A stretch of 33,742 nucleotides of DNA from assembly GCA_019912315.1 (NCBI GenBank), contig JAIOJA010000052.1, positions 1 through 33,742 of the forward strand. Reading direction: 5' to 3'. The notes under the pieces are model-generated. The model was not told the DNA's origin. It saw only the letters and a list, made by a program, of their open reading frames with translations, and ran no database searches. Source of the DNA: Planctomycetota bacterium (GTDB lineage: Bacteria > Planctomycetota > UBA8742 > UBA2392). This document shows, in pieces, positions 1-6,761 of this stretch (positions are counted from its first letter, which is position 1; each line of letters opens with the position of its first letter). Made by a program: the position numbers and the translations under genes.

Positions 1-83
1 GGACGGCCCTTGCCGTCGGCCCGCCGCACGGGAACGGGAATGAGGGGCTCCAGAAGGGCCCATTGCGCGTCAGTAAGTTCCAT
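1..83 (-). CDS. IS5-type transposase, N-terminal fragment (runs off window)
   Basis: Read on the minus strand, an ATG at 83-81 opens a frame beginning MELTDAQWALLEPLIP and continuing to a GKGRP stretch at the window edge. This is the typical N-terminus of IS5/IS1031-group transposases (DUF4096-like region), which precedes the DDE catalytic domain. Only 27 codons are inside the window, so the catalytic residues cannot be checked. The element lies at the left border of a less GC-rich stretch that contains a broken gene, which fits an insertion into accessory DNA. I could not define its terminal inverted repeat in the 84-178 interval. Seen: the protein start. Known: the family signature. Inferred: that the element continues beyond position 1. 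Confidence 0.8.
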   Translation of the reverse strand, partial: MELTDAQWALLEPLIPVPVRRADGKGR

Positions 84-178
84 GCCGACTGTATCGGCAA
101 GCGTTAAGCGCCTACTTCAACGTTTTAGATACTGCTTCTAGTCCATCTACTGATGAACAGACTTCGACAAATGACATC
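84..178. other. Intergenic DNA beside the IS5 end
   Basis: Short non-coding stretch between the transposase start and the next open frame. It should contain the outer end of the insertion sequence, but no clear inverted repeat or target duplication can be identified without the other end of the element. Confidence 0.4.
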
Positions 179-901
179 TTGGCCCCTCGTTCCGCAAGGC
201 CTGCCGATTCTAGCCCATTACCGACATCTGTATTGATTATTGTTCGCGACGTGGCGAGTTGGTGGGAACATTGTGGCTGCAGCAGCATCGATATTGGTGG
301 TGCTAGCCGTATGCGCGCGGCAGCACTCTCCGTCCAAGATGTTCACTATGTATTTGTTGGAAGGACTGTGCTGCCTGCCGCAGCGAAGGGATCGCCTGAA
401 GAGAGGGCGCTCAAAGAAGGCACGCCTTGGTTCGTCAATTCAGCGACCGAAGTGTTCGACTCCCTCGAAAACGTAAGTTGGATGCCTAACTCTGATGAAG
501 CTTCAATGCTGCCGCCGTCTAGGTGGCCCGCACTCGACCGTTTTCGGCGCGTTCAGTCAACCATCGAGTGGAGCGGACTTCAAATTCGCATTGAAGACGA
601 TTGGCTTTACGTCGAATGCAACGCCATAGAGCGGTATCGCTTACCGCCGGGGAACGACCGCGGTCGCGAGGTTGGAGTACTAGCAGTCTGGGGCGCTCCT
701 GACAGCGCGCCTATCTTTCTTGATCGGCTAGCGACCGTAGCCCCGATTATGCAGCAATACTCACAGGCCGCCGAAGAGGCAAGAAGGATCTTGGCCGATT
801 CTGGGGGGGGGGGCGTGGAGTGGCGTATTGGCGTCGACGTCTTACCATCGACTTGGATGTACAATCGACGGTCGACGATGCAGCGCAAGCCGCTACGCTA
901 G
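179..901 (+). CDS. N-terminal part of a broken cytochrome-type gene, unknown domain
   Basis: This open frame of 240 codons starts with a weak TTG and has no recognisable family. Its middle (about residues 60-205) looks like genuine globular protein: mixed charged and hydrophobic segments, with WLYVECNAIERYRLPPG followed by an alanine/glutamate-rich helix. The last ~30 residues, after an 11-G run at 803-813, look like out-of-frame translation. The next frame (820-1323) carries haem-binding motifs, and adding one G or removing two would fuse the two. A second frame opening at TTG 240 encodes a hydrophobic anchor-like segment (VAAAASILVVLAV), so the true N-terminus may also be displaced. I read 240-1323 as one damaged or slippage-controlled gene for an exported, membrane-anchored multi-haem protein. 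The function of this N-terminal domain is unknown. Confidence 0.45.
   Translation: MAPRSARPADSSPLPTSVLIIVRDVASWWEHCGCSSIDIGGASRMRAAALSVQDVHYVFVGRTVLPAAAKGSPEERALKEGTPWFVNSATEVFDSLENVSWMPNSDEASMLPPSRWPALDRFRRVQSTIEWSGLQIRIEDDWLYVECNAIERYRLPPGNDRGREVGVLAVWGAPDSAPIFLDRLATVAPIMQQYSQAAEEARRILADSGGGGVEWRIGVDVLPSTWMYNRRSTMQRKPLR
803..813 (+). repeat. G11 homopolymer tract at the frame break
   Basis: Eleven consecutive G residues occur inside the coding region, exactly where the reading frame must change from the unknown N-terminal domain to the CxxCH-bearing domain. A tract of 12 or 9 would join the two frames. Poly-G tracts of this length slip during replication in phase-variable genes, and they are also prone to sequencing error. 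Confidence 0.85.
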
Positions 902-1323
902 CGCGGTCTCATGCCCCAAAAGGGTCCGCAAGTTATGTCCGGGAAGTAGGACAAGAAGTGACTGCGGGCATCCAGGAGGAAAAATGCGGTGGTTGTCATC
1001 AACAGGCGTTTGCACATTGGTCCAAAACTCGTCACGCGAGTAGTATGGCAACTCTTCGCTCGCACCTCAAACAGGGCGACTTGCGCTGTTTACCCTGTCA
1101 TGCTCAAGAATACAGTGCTGGTCCAACCGGCGGCGCGACCACGGCAGGTACGGATGCTATTACTTGCATCTCGTGCCACAATAGGTCCGGCAGCCCGAGT
1201 GAAGTGTGCCGGACTTGCCATACGTCAATAACAGACCCGTTCAATCACTACAGCAATCATTCGCATACTATTTGCTCGGGTGGCTCAGAATCCCCTAGTG
1301 CAGGTAGATGCTCAAGGCCATAG
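820..1323 (+). CDS. Multi-haem cytochrome c554-like domain, C-terminal part of broken gene
   Basis: The frame contains four CxxCH haem-binding motifs in order: CGGCH, CLPCH, CISCH and CRTCH. The first is followed by HWSKTRHASSMATL, the usual W-x-x-T-x-H-A spacing of cytochrome c554-type domains. The CRTCH motif is followed by a PFNHYSNHSHTIC tail, which also fits that family. Such domains transfer electrons outside the cytoplasmic membrane and need export and haem ligation, yet this frame has no signal peptide of its own. The GTG at 820 lies just after the G11 tract, so the real translation start is probably upstream in another frame. The next gene begins 3 nt after the stop, which suggests co-transcription. 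Haem motifs are seen directly; the c554 assignment is from family knowledge; the fusion with the upstream frame is inferred. Confidence 0.6.
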   Translation: MAYWRRRLTIDLDVQSTVDDAAQAATLARSHAPKGSASYVREVGQEVTAGIQEEKCGGCHQQAFAHWSKTRHASSMATLRSHLKQGDLRCLPCHAQEYSAGPTGGATTAGTDAITCISCHNRSGSPSEVCRTCHTSITDPFNHYSNHSHTICSGGSESPSAGRCSRP

Positions 1324-1325
1324 AT

Positions 1326-3179
1326 ATGCGCGCTCAAGTTCAACTATTGTCAACTATCATTGGAGTCCTTCTAATCGGAGTGGCAGGAGCATATGTGGTA
1401 TCTTCCTTTCACGAGGAACGGCAGACCGAATGGGCAAATTCTTTGGGTGAGGGTCAGGGCCTCCAGCCACCCGACTCGCACGCCGATTCTCCCACAGGAA
1501 ATGAAAGAGCTGGCACGACCAGTGCCAGCGACACTTCGGTAAGCAGTGGCCCCATAGTCGCCGAAGCAACGGATCTATCAATTGGGGAGCTTGTAGACGC
1601 CATGATGCAGGCGGCGGATAGGGAGGACATGCCCGCGCTGGAGCAGTTACGACGCACATTGGCTACACGCAACGACTTGGAAGTGCTACTGATTGCCAAA
1701 CAGCGCCTAGAGCTTGAACGATTGGATGGTCATCCGCGATCCACTCTTCAACGTTCACTTCGGGTTGCGAATCTTCTGATGTTGGTCGCGCCGCTAGAGC
1801 CTCCGTGCGCGCTCTCGGAACTTCGAAGGCGATGGAGCAGGCCCGCTGTCGATGAAGGGAGACTGGATCGGTGGACGAAACTCGACTCTGGCCCCCAAGA
1901 CATTCCGGCGTGGAGGGCCCTGGACGACTATGACCGTATCGAAGCCTGCGGCATCGGCGATGTCATCAAACATGGCCTGTATTCCAAACCCTATAACGCG
2001 GTAGCGCTTGTGGACCATCTCCAGAGCATTTTCAGTGAGGGTGTTCCAGATGGTGAAATTCCGGATCCATGGCTCTCACAGCTCGTGCTCTCGATCGGAA
2101 ACTTCAAGTCTAAATTTAGTGCTGACGCTTGGCTGATTTGTAGATCATGGCTGCGCTCTATCAGCGACAGTGCGGCGTTTTCCAATAGGCTGCGCCGTCA
2201 AGCAGCGATTCTCTGTGTCGATGCCCCGGCAGGTTACTGGGAATTTCTGGACTTAATTCGAGACGGATACACGCTCGAAGAGACCGCCGAAGCATTTTGG
2301 CAATATCTTCAGAACTATAATATCTCCGACGATGAATTAGACATGATGCTTGCCGTGCTTATACAAATGTACGGTAAACTGCCCGACGACTATAGGCAAT
2401 TTATGGCAACCGCCATGTTGCGCAGTTCTGGCTCGGTTGAAAAGAAACAATGGCGCGAGGTAGCTTCGACACTACTTCGAGTGTCGCTTCAGTCCGAGAA
2501 CGCCGATCATTGTGACCTGTCGATTCGCATGATGTATGGGATGGTACAGGAATGGGGAAGTACAGAGGAGGACTCGACTTTCCCGGAGGGGCTTTTCAGC
2601 AATTCCACAACTTCTTTGACAGACCTGTTGGCCCTTCACCACAAAACTATCTCAAATTCTGGTAAACTTCCAGAAGGCTCCGGAAGCTTCGGCACAGCGA
2701 GACTTATCGAAATCGTCTTTTATACCGGTGGTGCCGTAGACGAGCAGCTAGTGGCCGCAACAGCGATGGTCACTCGAAGAGAAGCTCTGGATTATGTCGA
2801 GTTTCTTGGAGTGATCAATGGTCTCGCACACCTTCAGGGAAGATTAGTGAATGCGGACGGCGTTGCCGTGGCCGCGCTTTTGGACGCCACTTTTGACCGA
2901 TATGACTTTCTAAAGCTGAAAGCTACGCCGGAGGAGCAACGACCTGTTCGACCGGACATGGGTGAAACGCTAATAGTAGTTAGCATAGCGGAAACGCTAC
3001 TGGCCTGCGGGCTACCAGTTCTGCAGGGGAAGGCATTAGCACAGGTGTCCTCATTGGCGCGGATTGTGGTTCAAGATTCGAAGCATTGGGCCGACAAGAG
3101 GTGGCGGTTCGTATCACCCGAACAGATTGAGCACTTCAAAGAAATCGCGAGGGACCTAGTGGAAGCTTATCACGAGTAA
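1326..3179 (+). CDS. Membrane-anchored helical protein of unknown family, 617 aa
   Basis: I chose ATG 1326, three bases after the upstream stop and directly before the basic MRAQVQLL segment; an in-frame ATG at 1308 would overlap the cytochrome frame. Residues about 7-25 form one hydrophobic helix without a clear cleavage site. A serine/threonine/glycine-rich, low-complexity linker (about 35-80) follows, then a long predominantly helical region to the C-terminus, which could be a HEAT- or TPR-like solenoid. No catalytic motif is visible. Its position directly downstream of the cytochrome suggests a partner of that exported redox protein, but this is guesswork from context. Codon use is more AT-tolerant than in genes to the right (ATA, CTA, AGT and AGA codons are frequent), consistent with accessory DNA. 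Confidence 0.7.
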   Translation: MRAQVQLLSTIIGVLLIGVAGAYVVSSFHEERQTEWANSLGEGQGLQPPDSHADSPTGNERAGTTSASDTSVSSGPIVAEATDLSIGELVDAMMQAADREDMPALEQLRRTLATRNDLEVLLIAKQRLELERLDGHPRSTLQRSLRVANLLMLVAPLEPPCALSELRRRWSRPAVDEGRLDRWTKLDSGPQDIPAWRALDDYDRIEACGIGDVIKHGLYSKPYNAVALVDHLQSIFSEGVPDGEIPDPWLSQLVLSIGNFKSKFSADAWLICRSWLRSISDSAAFSNRLRRQAAILCVDAPAGYWEFLDLIRDGYTLEETAEAFWQYLQNYNISDDELDMMLAVLIQMYGKLPDDYRQFMATAMLRSSGSVEKKQWREVASTLLRVSLQSENADHCDLSIRMMYGMVQEWGSTEEDSTFPEGLFSNSTTSLTDLLALHHKTISNSGKLPEGSGSFGTARLIEIVFYTGGAVDEQLVAATAMVTRREALDYVEFLGVINGLAHLQGRLVNADGVAVAALLDATFDRYDFLKLKATPEEQRPVRPDMGETLIVVSIAETLLACGLPVLQGKALAQVSSLARIVVQDSKHWADKRWRFVSPEQIEHFKEIARDLVEAYHE

Positions 3180-3221
3180 CTTATTCATTCCAAATGCTAG
3201 TACCTCAGAAAGGGGTGTCTT

Positions 3222-3638
3222 ATGCGGCGTGTCGTCTATTGTGCTTTGTGTGCCGTTGTCGCGCTGGCTGCCGTTTTTGGACTTGAGTCCAATGTAAAGG
3301 CGCAGTGTGCCACGACTTATTCAAACGACCATCCGGCGGGTTATGAAGTAGAATCGGGCGTTGTGTGGTGCTGTACGACAGCTGGTACCAAGCGCGTTGG
3401 GCCATGCGCGCCGGGAATTGACGGCTCGAATTGTTCCACTACCGTGAAGCGCTACATTCAAGCTTGGGGAGCAAATTGCGATGGTAGTGCCGAGACGGGA
3501 TACAAGTGCGAATTGGGGGACGTCGATACCCTTACCTTCACCTTCAGGAAGTGTGGTTCCGCGAAGAGTCCAGGTTGTGTATACGGCGCAGGCGTAGCCG
3601 GTCAGGAACAAAAGGTAATTGTCAAACCCTGCCCGTAA
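3222..3638 (+). CDS. Small cysteine-rich secreted protein
   Basis: The 138-residue product starts at ATG 3222, preceded by an AAAGGGG ribosome binding site at 3209-3215. It begins with a classical signal peptide: a basic MRR, a hydrophobic core (VVYCALCAVVALAAVFGL) and a likely cleavage at VKA-QC. The predicted mature part holds ten cysteines, an even number, including a CC pair, which suggests several disulfides and an extracytoplasmic location. Glycine, threonine and aromatic residues are common and no enzyme motif is visible. I do not recognise the family. A perfect 10-bp inverted repeat follows 24 nt after the stop. It may be co-transcribed with the 617-aa gene (42-nt gap). Confidence 0.75.
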   Translation: MRRVVYCALCAVVALAAVFGLESNVKAQCATTYSNDHPAGYEVESGVVWCCTTAGTKRVGPCAPGIDGSNCSTTVKRYIQAWGANCDGSAETGYKCELGDVDTLTFTFRKCGSAKSPGCVYGAGVAGQEQKVIVKPCP

Positions 3639-3662
3639 AAATTCAACGGCAGGCCTTGGTGC

Positions 3663-3695
3663 CCTAAACCGGAAGGCAACACCTCCCGGTTTAGG
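3663..3695 (+). terminator. Inverted repeat after the Cys-rich gene
   Basis: Perfect 10-bp arms CCTAAACCGG (3663-3672) and CCGGTTTAGG (3686-3695) with a 13-nt loop lie 24 nt past the stop codon. No T-run follows, so it may be a weak or factor-assisted terminator or an mRNA 3' stabiliser. Confidence 0.5.
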
Positions 3696-3941
3696 ACCCC
3701 GGGGCAGTCTCTGCGTATCAATTGCGAAATGACGACCTTAGTCGCCCACGAGTTCAGCGTGGATGTCGGGGACGCCGGCAATACCACCGCCTTAAACGTC
3801 ACCGTCGTCAAAAAAGGGGTCAGGCTACTGTTTGATGCACCATTTCGAGGCATTTATGGCCTGCCGCCGTGCTTCGGCCTGTCCGCAATCTCCCTGTCGT
3901 TACCGAAAATGCCGTCTTGGCAGTAGAACCGGTCGAACGGC

Positions 3942-4111
3942 GGCCCAGGAACCTGGCCTAGCTATCGCCCAGAAAACCTTTTGCAGAAGGCTCTTACGCC
4001 GATAGCCGCACGCCCGAGGTCCATCCAAGTTCGACTCTGTACTCAAGCGCGGTGCGGGCCCCCGCTACCAAAGTACAGCGCCCGGCCGAACACGGCCGGG
4101 CGCTTCTTCTT
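3942..4111 (+). ncRNA. Candidate structured small RNA ending in an intrinsic terminator
   Basis: Several stem-loops follow each other on the plus strand. A hairpin at 3942-3958 pairs CCAGG with CCTGG, extended by GG/CC past a bulge. A 7-bp stem pairs GCTATCG (3961-3967) with CGATAGC (4000-4006) and encloses a CCTT/AAGG hairpin. A GCGGG/CCCGC hairpin follows near 4053-4067, then the 12-bp terminator. No plus-strand gene lies between this terminator and the convergent murA, so the terminator would end a non-coding transcript or an extended 3' UTR. No known RNA family is recognised and no convincing promoter was found. Confidence 0.3.
4077..4111 (+). terminator. Strong intrinsic terminator
   Basis: Perfect 12-bp GC-rich stem AGCGCCCGGCCG (4077-4088) / CGGCCGGGCGCT (4093-4104) with an AACA loop, followed by TCTTCTT on the plus strand. 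On minus it lies about 80 nt beyond the murA stop and could also serve as that operon's terminator, although the T-rich tail is on the plus side. Confidence 0.8.
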
Positions 4112-4185
4112 GTCGAAATGCGGCTTACTGCTTCGACATACGACACATCGAGTTTGTGGTTGCCGTAGTTCGCGGCCGGCAGACC

Positions 4186-5508
4186 CTATGCAGCGCGGGC
4201 GCGTTGGCTGTTTCGGTCGCTCGCGCGACGCCGGGGGAAATAGTCAACCCGCTTGATGTCGGCGCCGAGAGCGGTGAGCTTGTCCTCAAGGCGGTCATAG
4301 CCCCGATCTACGTGCTGGATCTTTAGCACGTCGGTCTGCCCTTCCGCCACCAGCCCCAGCAGGATCAGCCCTGCACCGGCGCGAAGATCCGTGGCCGCAA
4401 CCGGCGCGCCGGACAGCTTGTCCACGCCCGTTACGATGCAGGTGTTGAACTGCTTGCGAATGTCAGCACCCAGGCGGCGATACTCCGGCACGTGCATGAA
4501 GCGTTCCGGGTAGATCTTTTCTTCCACCAGACTATAGCCGTCGCTCGTGCACAGCAGCGCCATCAGGGGCGACTGCAAATCCGTAGGAAAGCCGGGATAG
4601 GGCAACGTAACCAGGTCGGCCGACTGCGCCCGGTGCGGGCAGTTGATGCGTACTGTTGACGCGTCAAGCCGTTCGAATGGCACGCGCATCTCCGTGAACT
4701 TGTCAAACAGGGCAAGCATTACGTCCGGGTCGCAACGCTCCAGCGTCACGTCACCGCGGGTTATTGCGCCGGCGATCATCAGCGTGCCGGCCTCGATACG
4801 GTCCGGGATCACCGCGATGTCCACGGGCTTCAACTCGTCCACGCCTTCGATCACCAGGCGCGATGTGCCCCCGCCGCGAATGCGCGCCCCCATGGCGTTC
4901 AGCATCTCGACGAGGTTGGCGATCTCGGGCTCGCAGGCGGCCTGGTCAATGATCGTTACGCCGCTGCCCATGACGCTCGCGCACAGCACATTGGCCGTGC
5001 CGGTGACGCTGGGTCCCATGGGGCCGCCGAGGTACACGCGCCCGCCGGTCGGGCGACCTTTCGCCGTCACGTTGCCGCGGATCAGTTCCACTTCGCAGCC
5101 GATCGCCTGGATGCCCTTGATGTGCAGGTCCACGGGGCGCTCGCCCAGGGTGCACCCACCGGGCTGGCTGACGTGCGCCTCGCCGCGGCGGGCCAGCAGT
5201 GGGCCCAGCACGCAGAAGCTGGCGCGCATTTCGGAGACCAGCTCGTAGGGCGCGGTAATGGGTGATTCGTCGACTACATTGATGACGACAACGCCGGGCT
5301 CATCGAACAGGGTGACTTCGGCGCCGAGGATTTCGAGAATCTCGGCCATCAGGTGCACGTCGGTCAGGTCGGGCACGTTACGCAGCACGGTCGCGCCCTT
5401 TGCCAGCAGCGCAGCGGCCATCATCGGAAGCGCGGCATTCTTACTGCCGGATACCTGGACGGTCCCATGAAGTCGCGCCCCACCTTCAACCACAAACTTT
5501 GACGGCAT
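4186..5508 (-). CDS. murA: UDP-N-acetylglucosamine 1-carboxyvinyltransferase
   Basis: Catalyses the first committed step of peptidoglycan synthesis in the cytoplasm, transferring enolpyruvate from PEP to UDP-GlcNAc. I chose the ATG at 5508 (MPSKFVVEGG), which has GGGGA upstream; the frame stays open to an ATG at 5544, with further ATGs at 5520 and 5514. Numbered from 5508, the N-terminal SGSKNA holds the conserved Lys23/Asn24. The active-site loop GGCTLGERPVDLH carries Cys119, equivalent to E. coli Cys115, the residue targeted by fosfomycin. GFPTDLQ supplies the conserved catalytic Asp, and HVDRGYDRLEDKL is the C-terminal motif. At 440 residues it is slightly longer than usual because of an arginine-rich C-terminal tail. 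It is the last gene of a minus-strand run behind prmC. Confident. Confidence 0.97.
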   Translation of the reverse strand: MPSKFVVEGGARLHGTVQVSGSKNAALPMMAAALLAKGATVLRNVPDLTDVHLMAEILEILGAEVTLFDEPGVVVINVVDESPITAPYELVSEMRASFCVLGPLLARRGEAHVSQPGGCTLGERPVDLHIKGIQAIGCEVELIRGNVTAKGRPTGGRVYLGGPMGPSVTGTANVLCASVMGSGVTIIDQAACEPEIANLVEMLNAMGARIRGGGTSRLVIEGVDELKPVDIAVIPDRIEAGTLMIAGAITRGDVTLERCDPDVMLALFDKFTEMRVPFERLDASTVRINCPHRAQSADLVTLPYPGFPTDLQSPLMALLCTSDGYSLVEEKIYPERFMHVPEYRRLGADIRKQFNTCIVTGVDKLSGAPVAATDLRAGAGLILLGLVAEGQTDVLKIQHVDRGYDRLEDKLTALGADIKRVDYFPRRRASDRNSQRARAA

Positions 5509-5587
5509 GTTCATCCCCATTGACGACAACTCAATGCCGGGCACCCCGGCCTGTGAGATATCGGCAGAATTGGCAGCAGGATTTGGA

Positions 5588-5875
5588 CTATTCGGAAAGG
5601 GGGATCTGCGTCGGCTCGTCCTCGCCGTAGTGGGCGACTGCGCGGATCTGGTTCATTTCAATGCGGGCGTACTGGCAGGCGAGTTGAAGGAAGCTGCGGG
5701 TTGTGTCGCGCATGGTGATGCGACTGCGGGGCTCGAATTCGATGGTCCAGACTGAGGCGATGTGGCCGTCCTGTTTCCAGCCCTGCTCCACCATCCTCTC
5801 CGTGAACATGGCGCGGCTGATCCTGTCGACCGTGTCTTCGAACTCGATTACCAGCACGGCAAGGATGTCGTTCAT
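5588..5875 (-). CDS. Small conserved-looking protein of unknown function, 95 aa
   Basis: Its ATG overlaps the prmC stop in an ATGA arrangement (5875-5872), so it is almost certainly translated by coupling to prmC. The product starts MNDILAVLVIEFEDTVDRI and has alternating strands and helices. It ends in an acidic tail and has no signal peptide, membrane helix or cysteine cluster. I do not recognise the family. It sits between prmC and murA with a 79-nt gap to murA. The tight coupling supports its being a real gene; no function can be assigned. Confidence 0.7.
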   Translation of the reverse strand: MNDILAVLVIEFEDTVDRISRAMFTERMVEQGWKQDGHIASVWTIEFEPRSRITMRDTTRSFLQLACQYARIEMNQIRAVAHYGEDEPTQIPLSE

Positions 5876-6708
5876 GCGTGGGTCACCAGTATGCGGTCCA
5901 GCCCGGCGTAATCCTTAACCGTGCGGGCATTCGCCAGGCCGGCCCGCGTCGCAGCCTCGCGCAGCGCTTCGCCCTGGGTCATGCCGTGTTCCATCAGTAG
6001 GTGCCCGCCCGGGTTTAGCCGCGCAGCCACGTCGGCGAGAATACGCTTCGCCACATCCAGGCCGTCAACTCCGCCAACGAGGGCCTCCTCAGGTTCATGG
6101 TCACGTACCTCCCTTTCGAGGTCAGGGTACTCTTCAGGCTTCACGTAAGGCGGGTTGCTCACGATCAATTCGAACTTGCCACCCAGGGCCGACAACCCAT
6201 CCATGCGCGCGCGAAACACTCGCGCGTTCAGCCTTTCGGCATTCGCACCCGTAACCTTGAGCGGCGTCGGGTATAGATCAGCAGCGATCGTGCGAAGTCG
6301 GGGAAACTCCAACGCGAGTGTTACGGCCAGCACGCCCGAGCCGCAGCCGACATCAACCGCCCAGCCGGAGGCGTTTTGCGGCAGCAGCTCTTTTGCCAGG
6401 TCGATGATCAACTCTGTTTCCGGGCGCGGAACCAGCACACCCGGCTCGACATGAAACTCGCGCCCATAAAACTCGCGATGCCCGATGATGTAGTCCACCG
6501 GCTCACGCTTCAGGCGGCGCTCACACAGAACCGTCAAACGCTCCAGCACCTCTGCATCGAGGGACTCATCCAGCCGCGCCCGCACGTCACCGCGCGTGGC
6601 ACCCAACCCATGGGCCAACAGCAACTCGACGTTCAGACGCGAATCGTCCACGTCCGCCCGCTGAAGGCGCACGCGCCAGTCTTCAATGAATTGCCGGATG
6701 CTGGTCAT
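5872..6708 (-). CDS. prmC: Peptide chain release factor N5-glutamine methyltransferase
   Basis: Methylates the glutamine of the GGQ motif of release factors RF1/RF2 using S-adenosylmethionine, which improves translation termination. The 278-residue protein has the family layout: a helical N-terminal domain (1-80) that recognises the release factor, PRPETE at 94-99, the SAM-binding loop VDVGCGSG at 118-125, and the diagnostic NPPY at 185-188 that contacts the substrate glutamine. The ATG at 6708 is 53 nt after the MATE gene on the same strand, and the stop overlaps the next start. In many bacteria prmC lies beside prfA or murA; here murA follows. Complete, nothing missing. Confidence 0.95.
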   Translation of the reverse strand: MTSIRQFIEDWRVRLQRADVDDSRLNVELLLAHGLGATRGDVRARLDESLDAEVLERLTVLCERRLKREPVDYIIGHREFYGREFHVEPGVLVPRPETELIIDLAKELLPQNASGWAVDVGCGSGVLAVTLALEFPRLRTIAADLYPTPLKVTGANAERLNARVFRARMDGLSALGGKFELIVSNPPYVKPEEYPDLEREVRDHEPEEALVGGVDGLDVAKRILADVAARLNPGGHLLMEHGMTQGEALREAATRAGLANARTVKDYAGLDRILVTHA

Positions 6709-6761
6709 TGCGTTCCGTTATCGGTTGTCGGTGCTCGGTTGTCAGCAGCGACACCTGATAA

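Larger units (their letters stand above)
3639..4185. other. 547-bp gene-free interval with repeated hairpins
   Basis: No convincing protein gene is present; the short frames here lack ribosome binding sites and family resemblance. The interval holds the 3663-3695 inverted repeat, a GGGGTCAGGCTACT string near 3816-3829 that resembles sequences I associate with REP/Y1-transposase debris, a run of hairpins from 3942 to about 4067, and the strong terminator at 4077-4104. Confidence 0.6.

Noticed and set aside
3810..3860. GGGGTCAGGCTACT string as a mobile-element end
   Set aside because: It reminds me of sequences near REP-type transposases, but there is no second copy, no inverted partner and no transposase here, so I do not call an element.
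3729..3926. 65-codon plus-strand frame
   Set aside because: No ribosome binding site, no family resemblance, and the minus frame over the same bases is equally open; it lies in the hairpin-rich gene-free interval.
4025..4070. TTCGACT near a ...CTACCA end, resembling a tRNA or tmRNA 3' part
   Set aside because: The flanking bases cannot form a T-stem (CCAAG versus CTGTA) and no matching acceptor or D-arm is found upstream.
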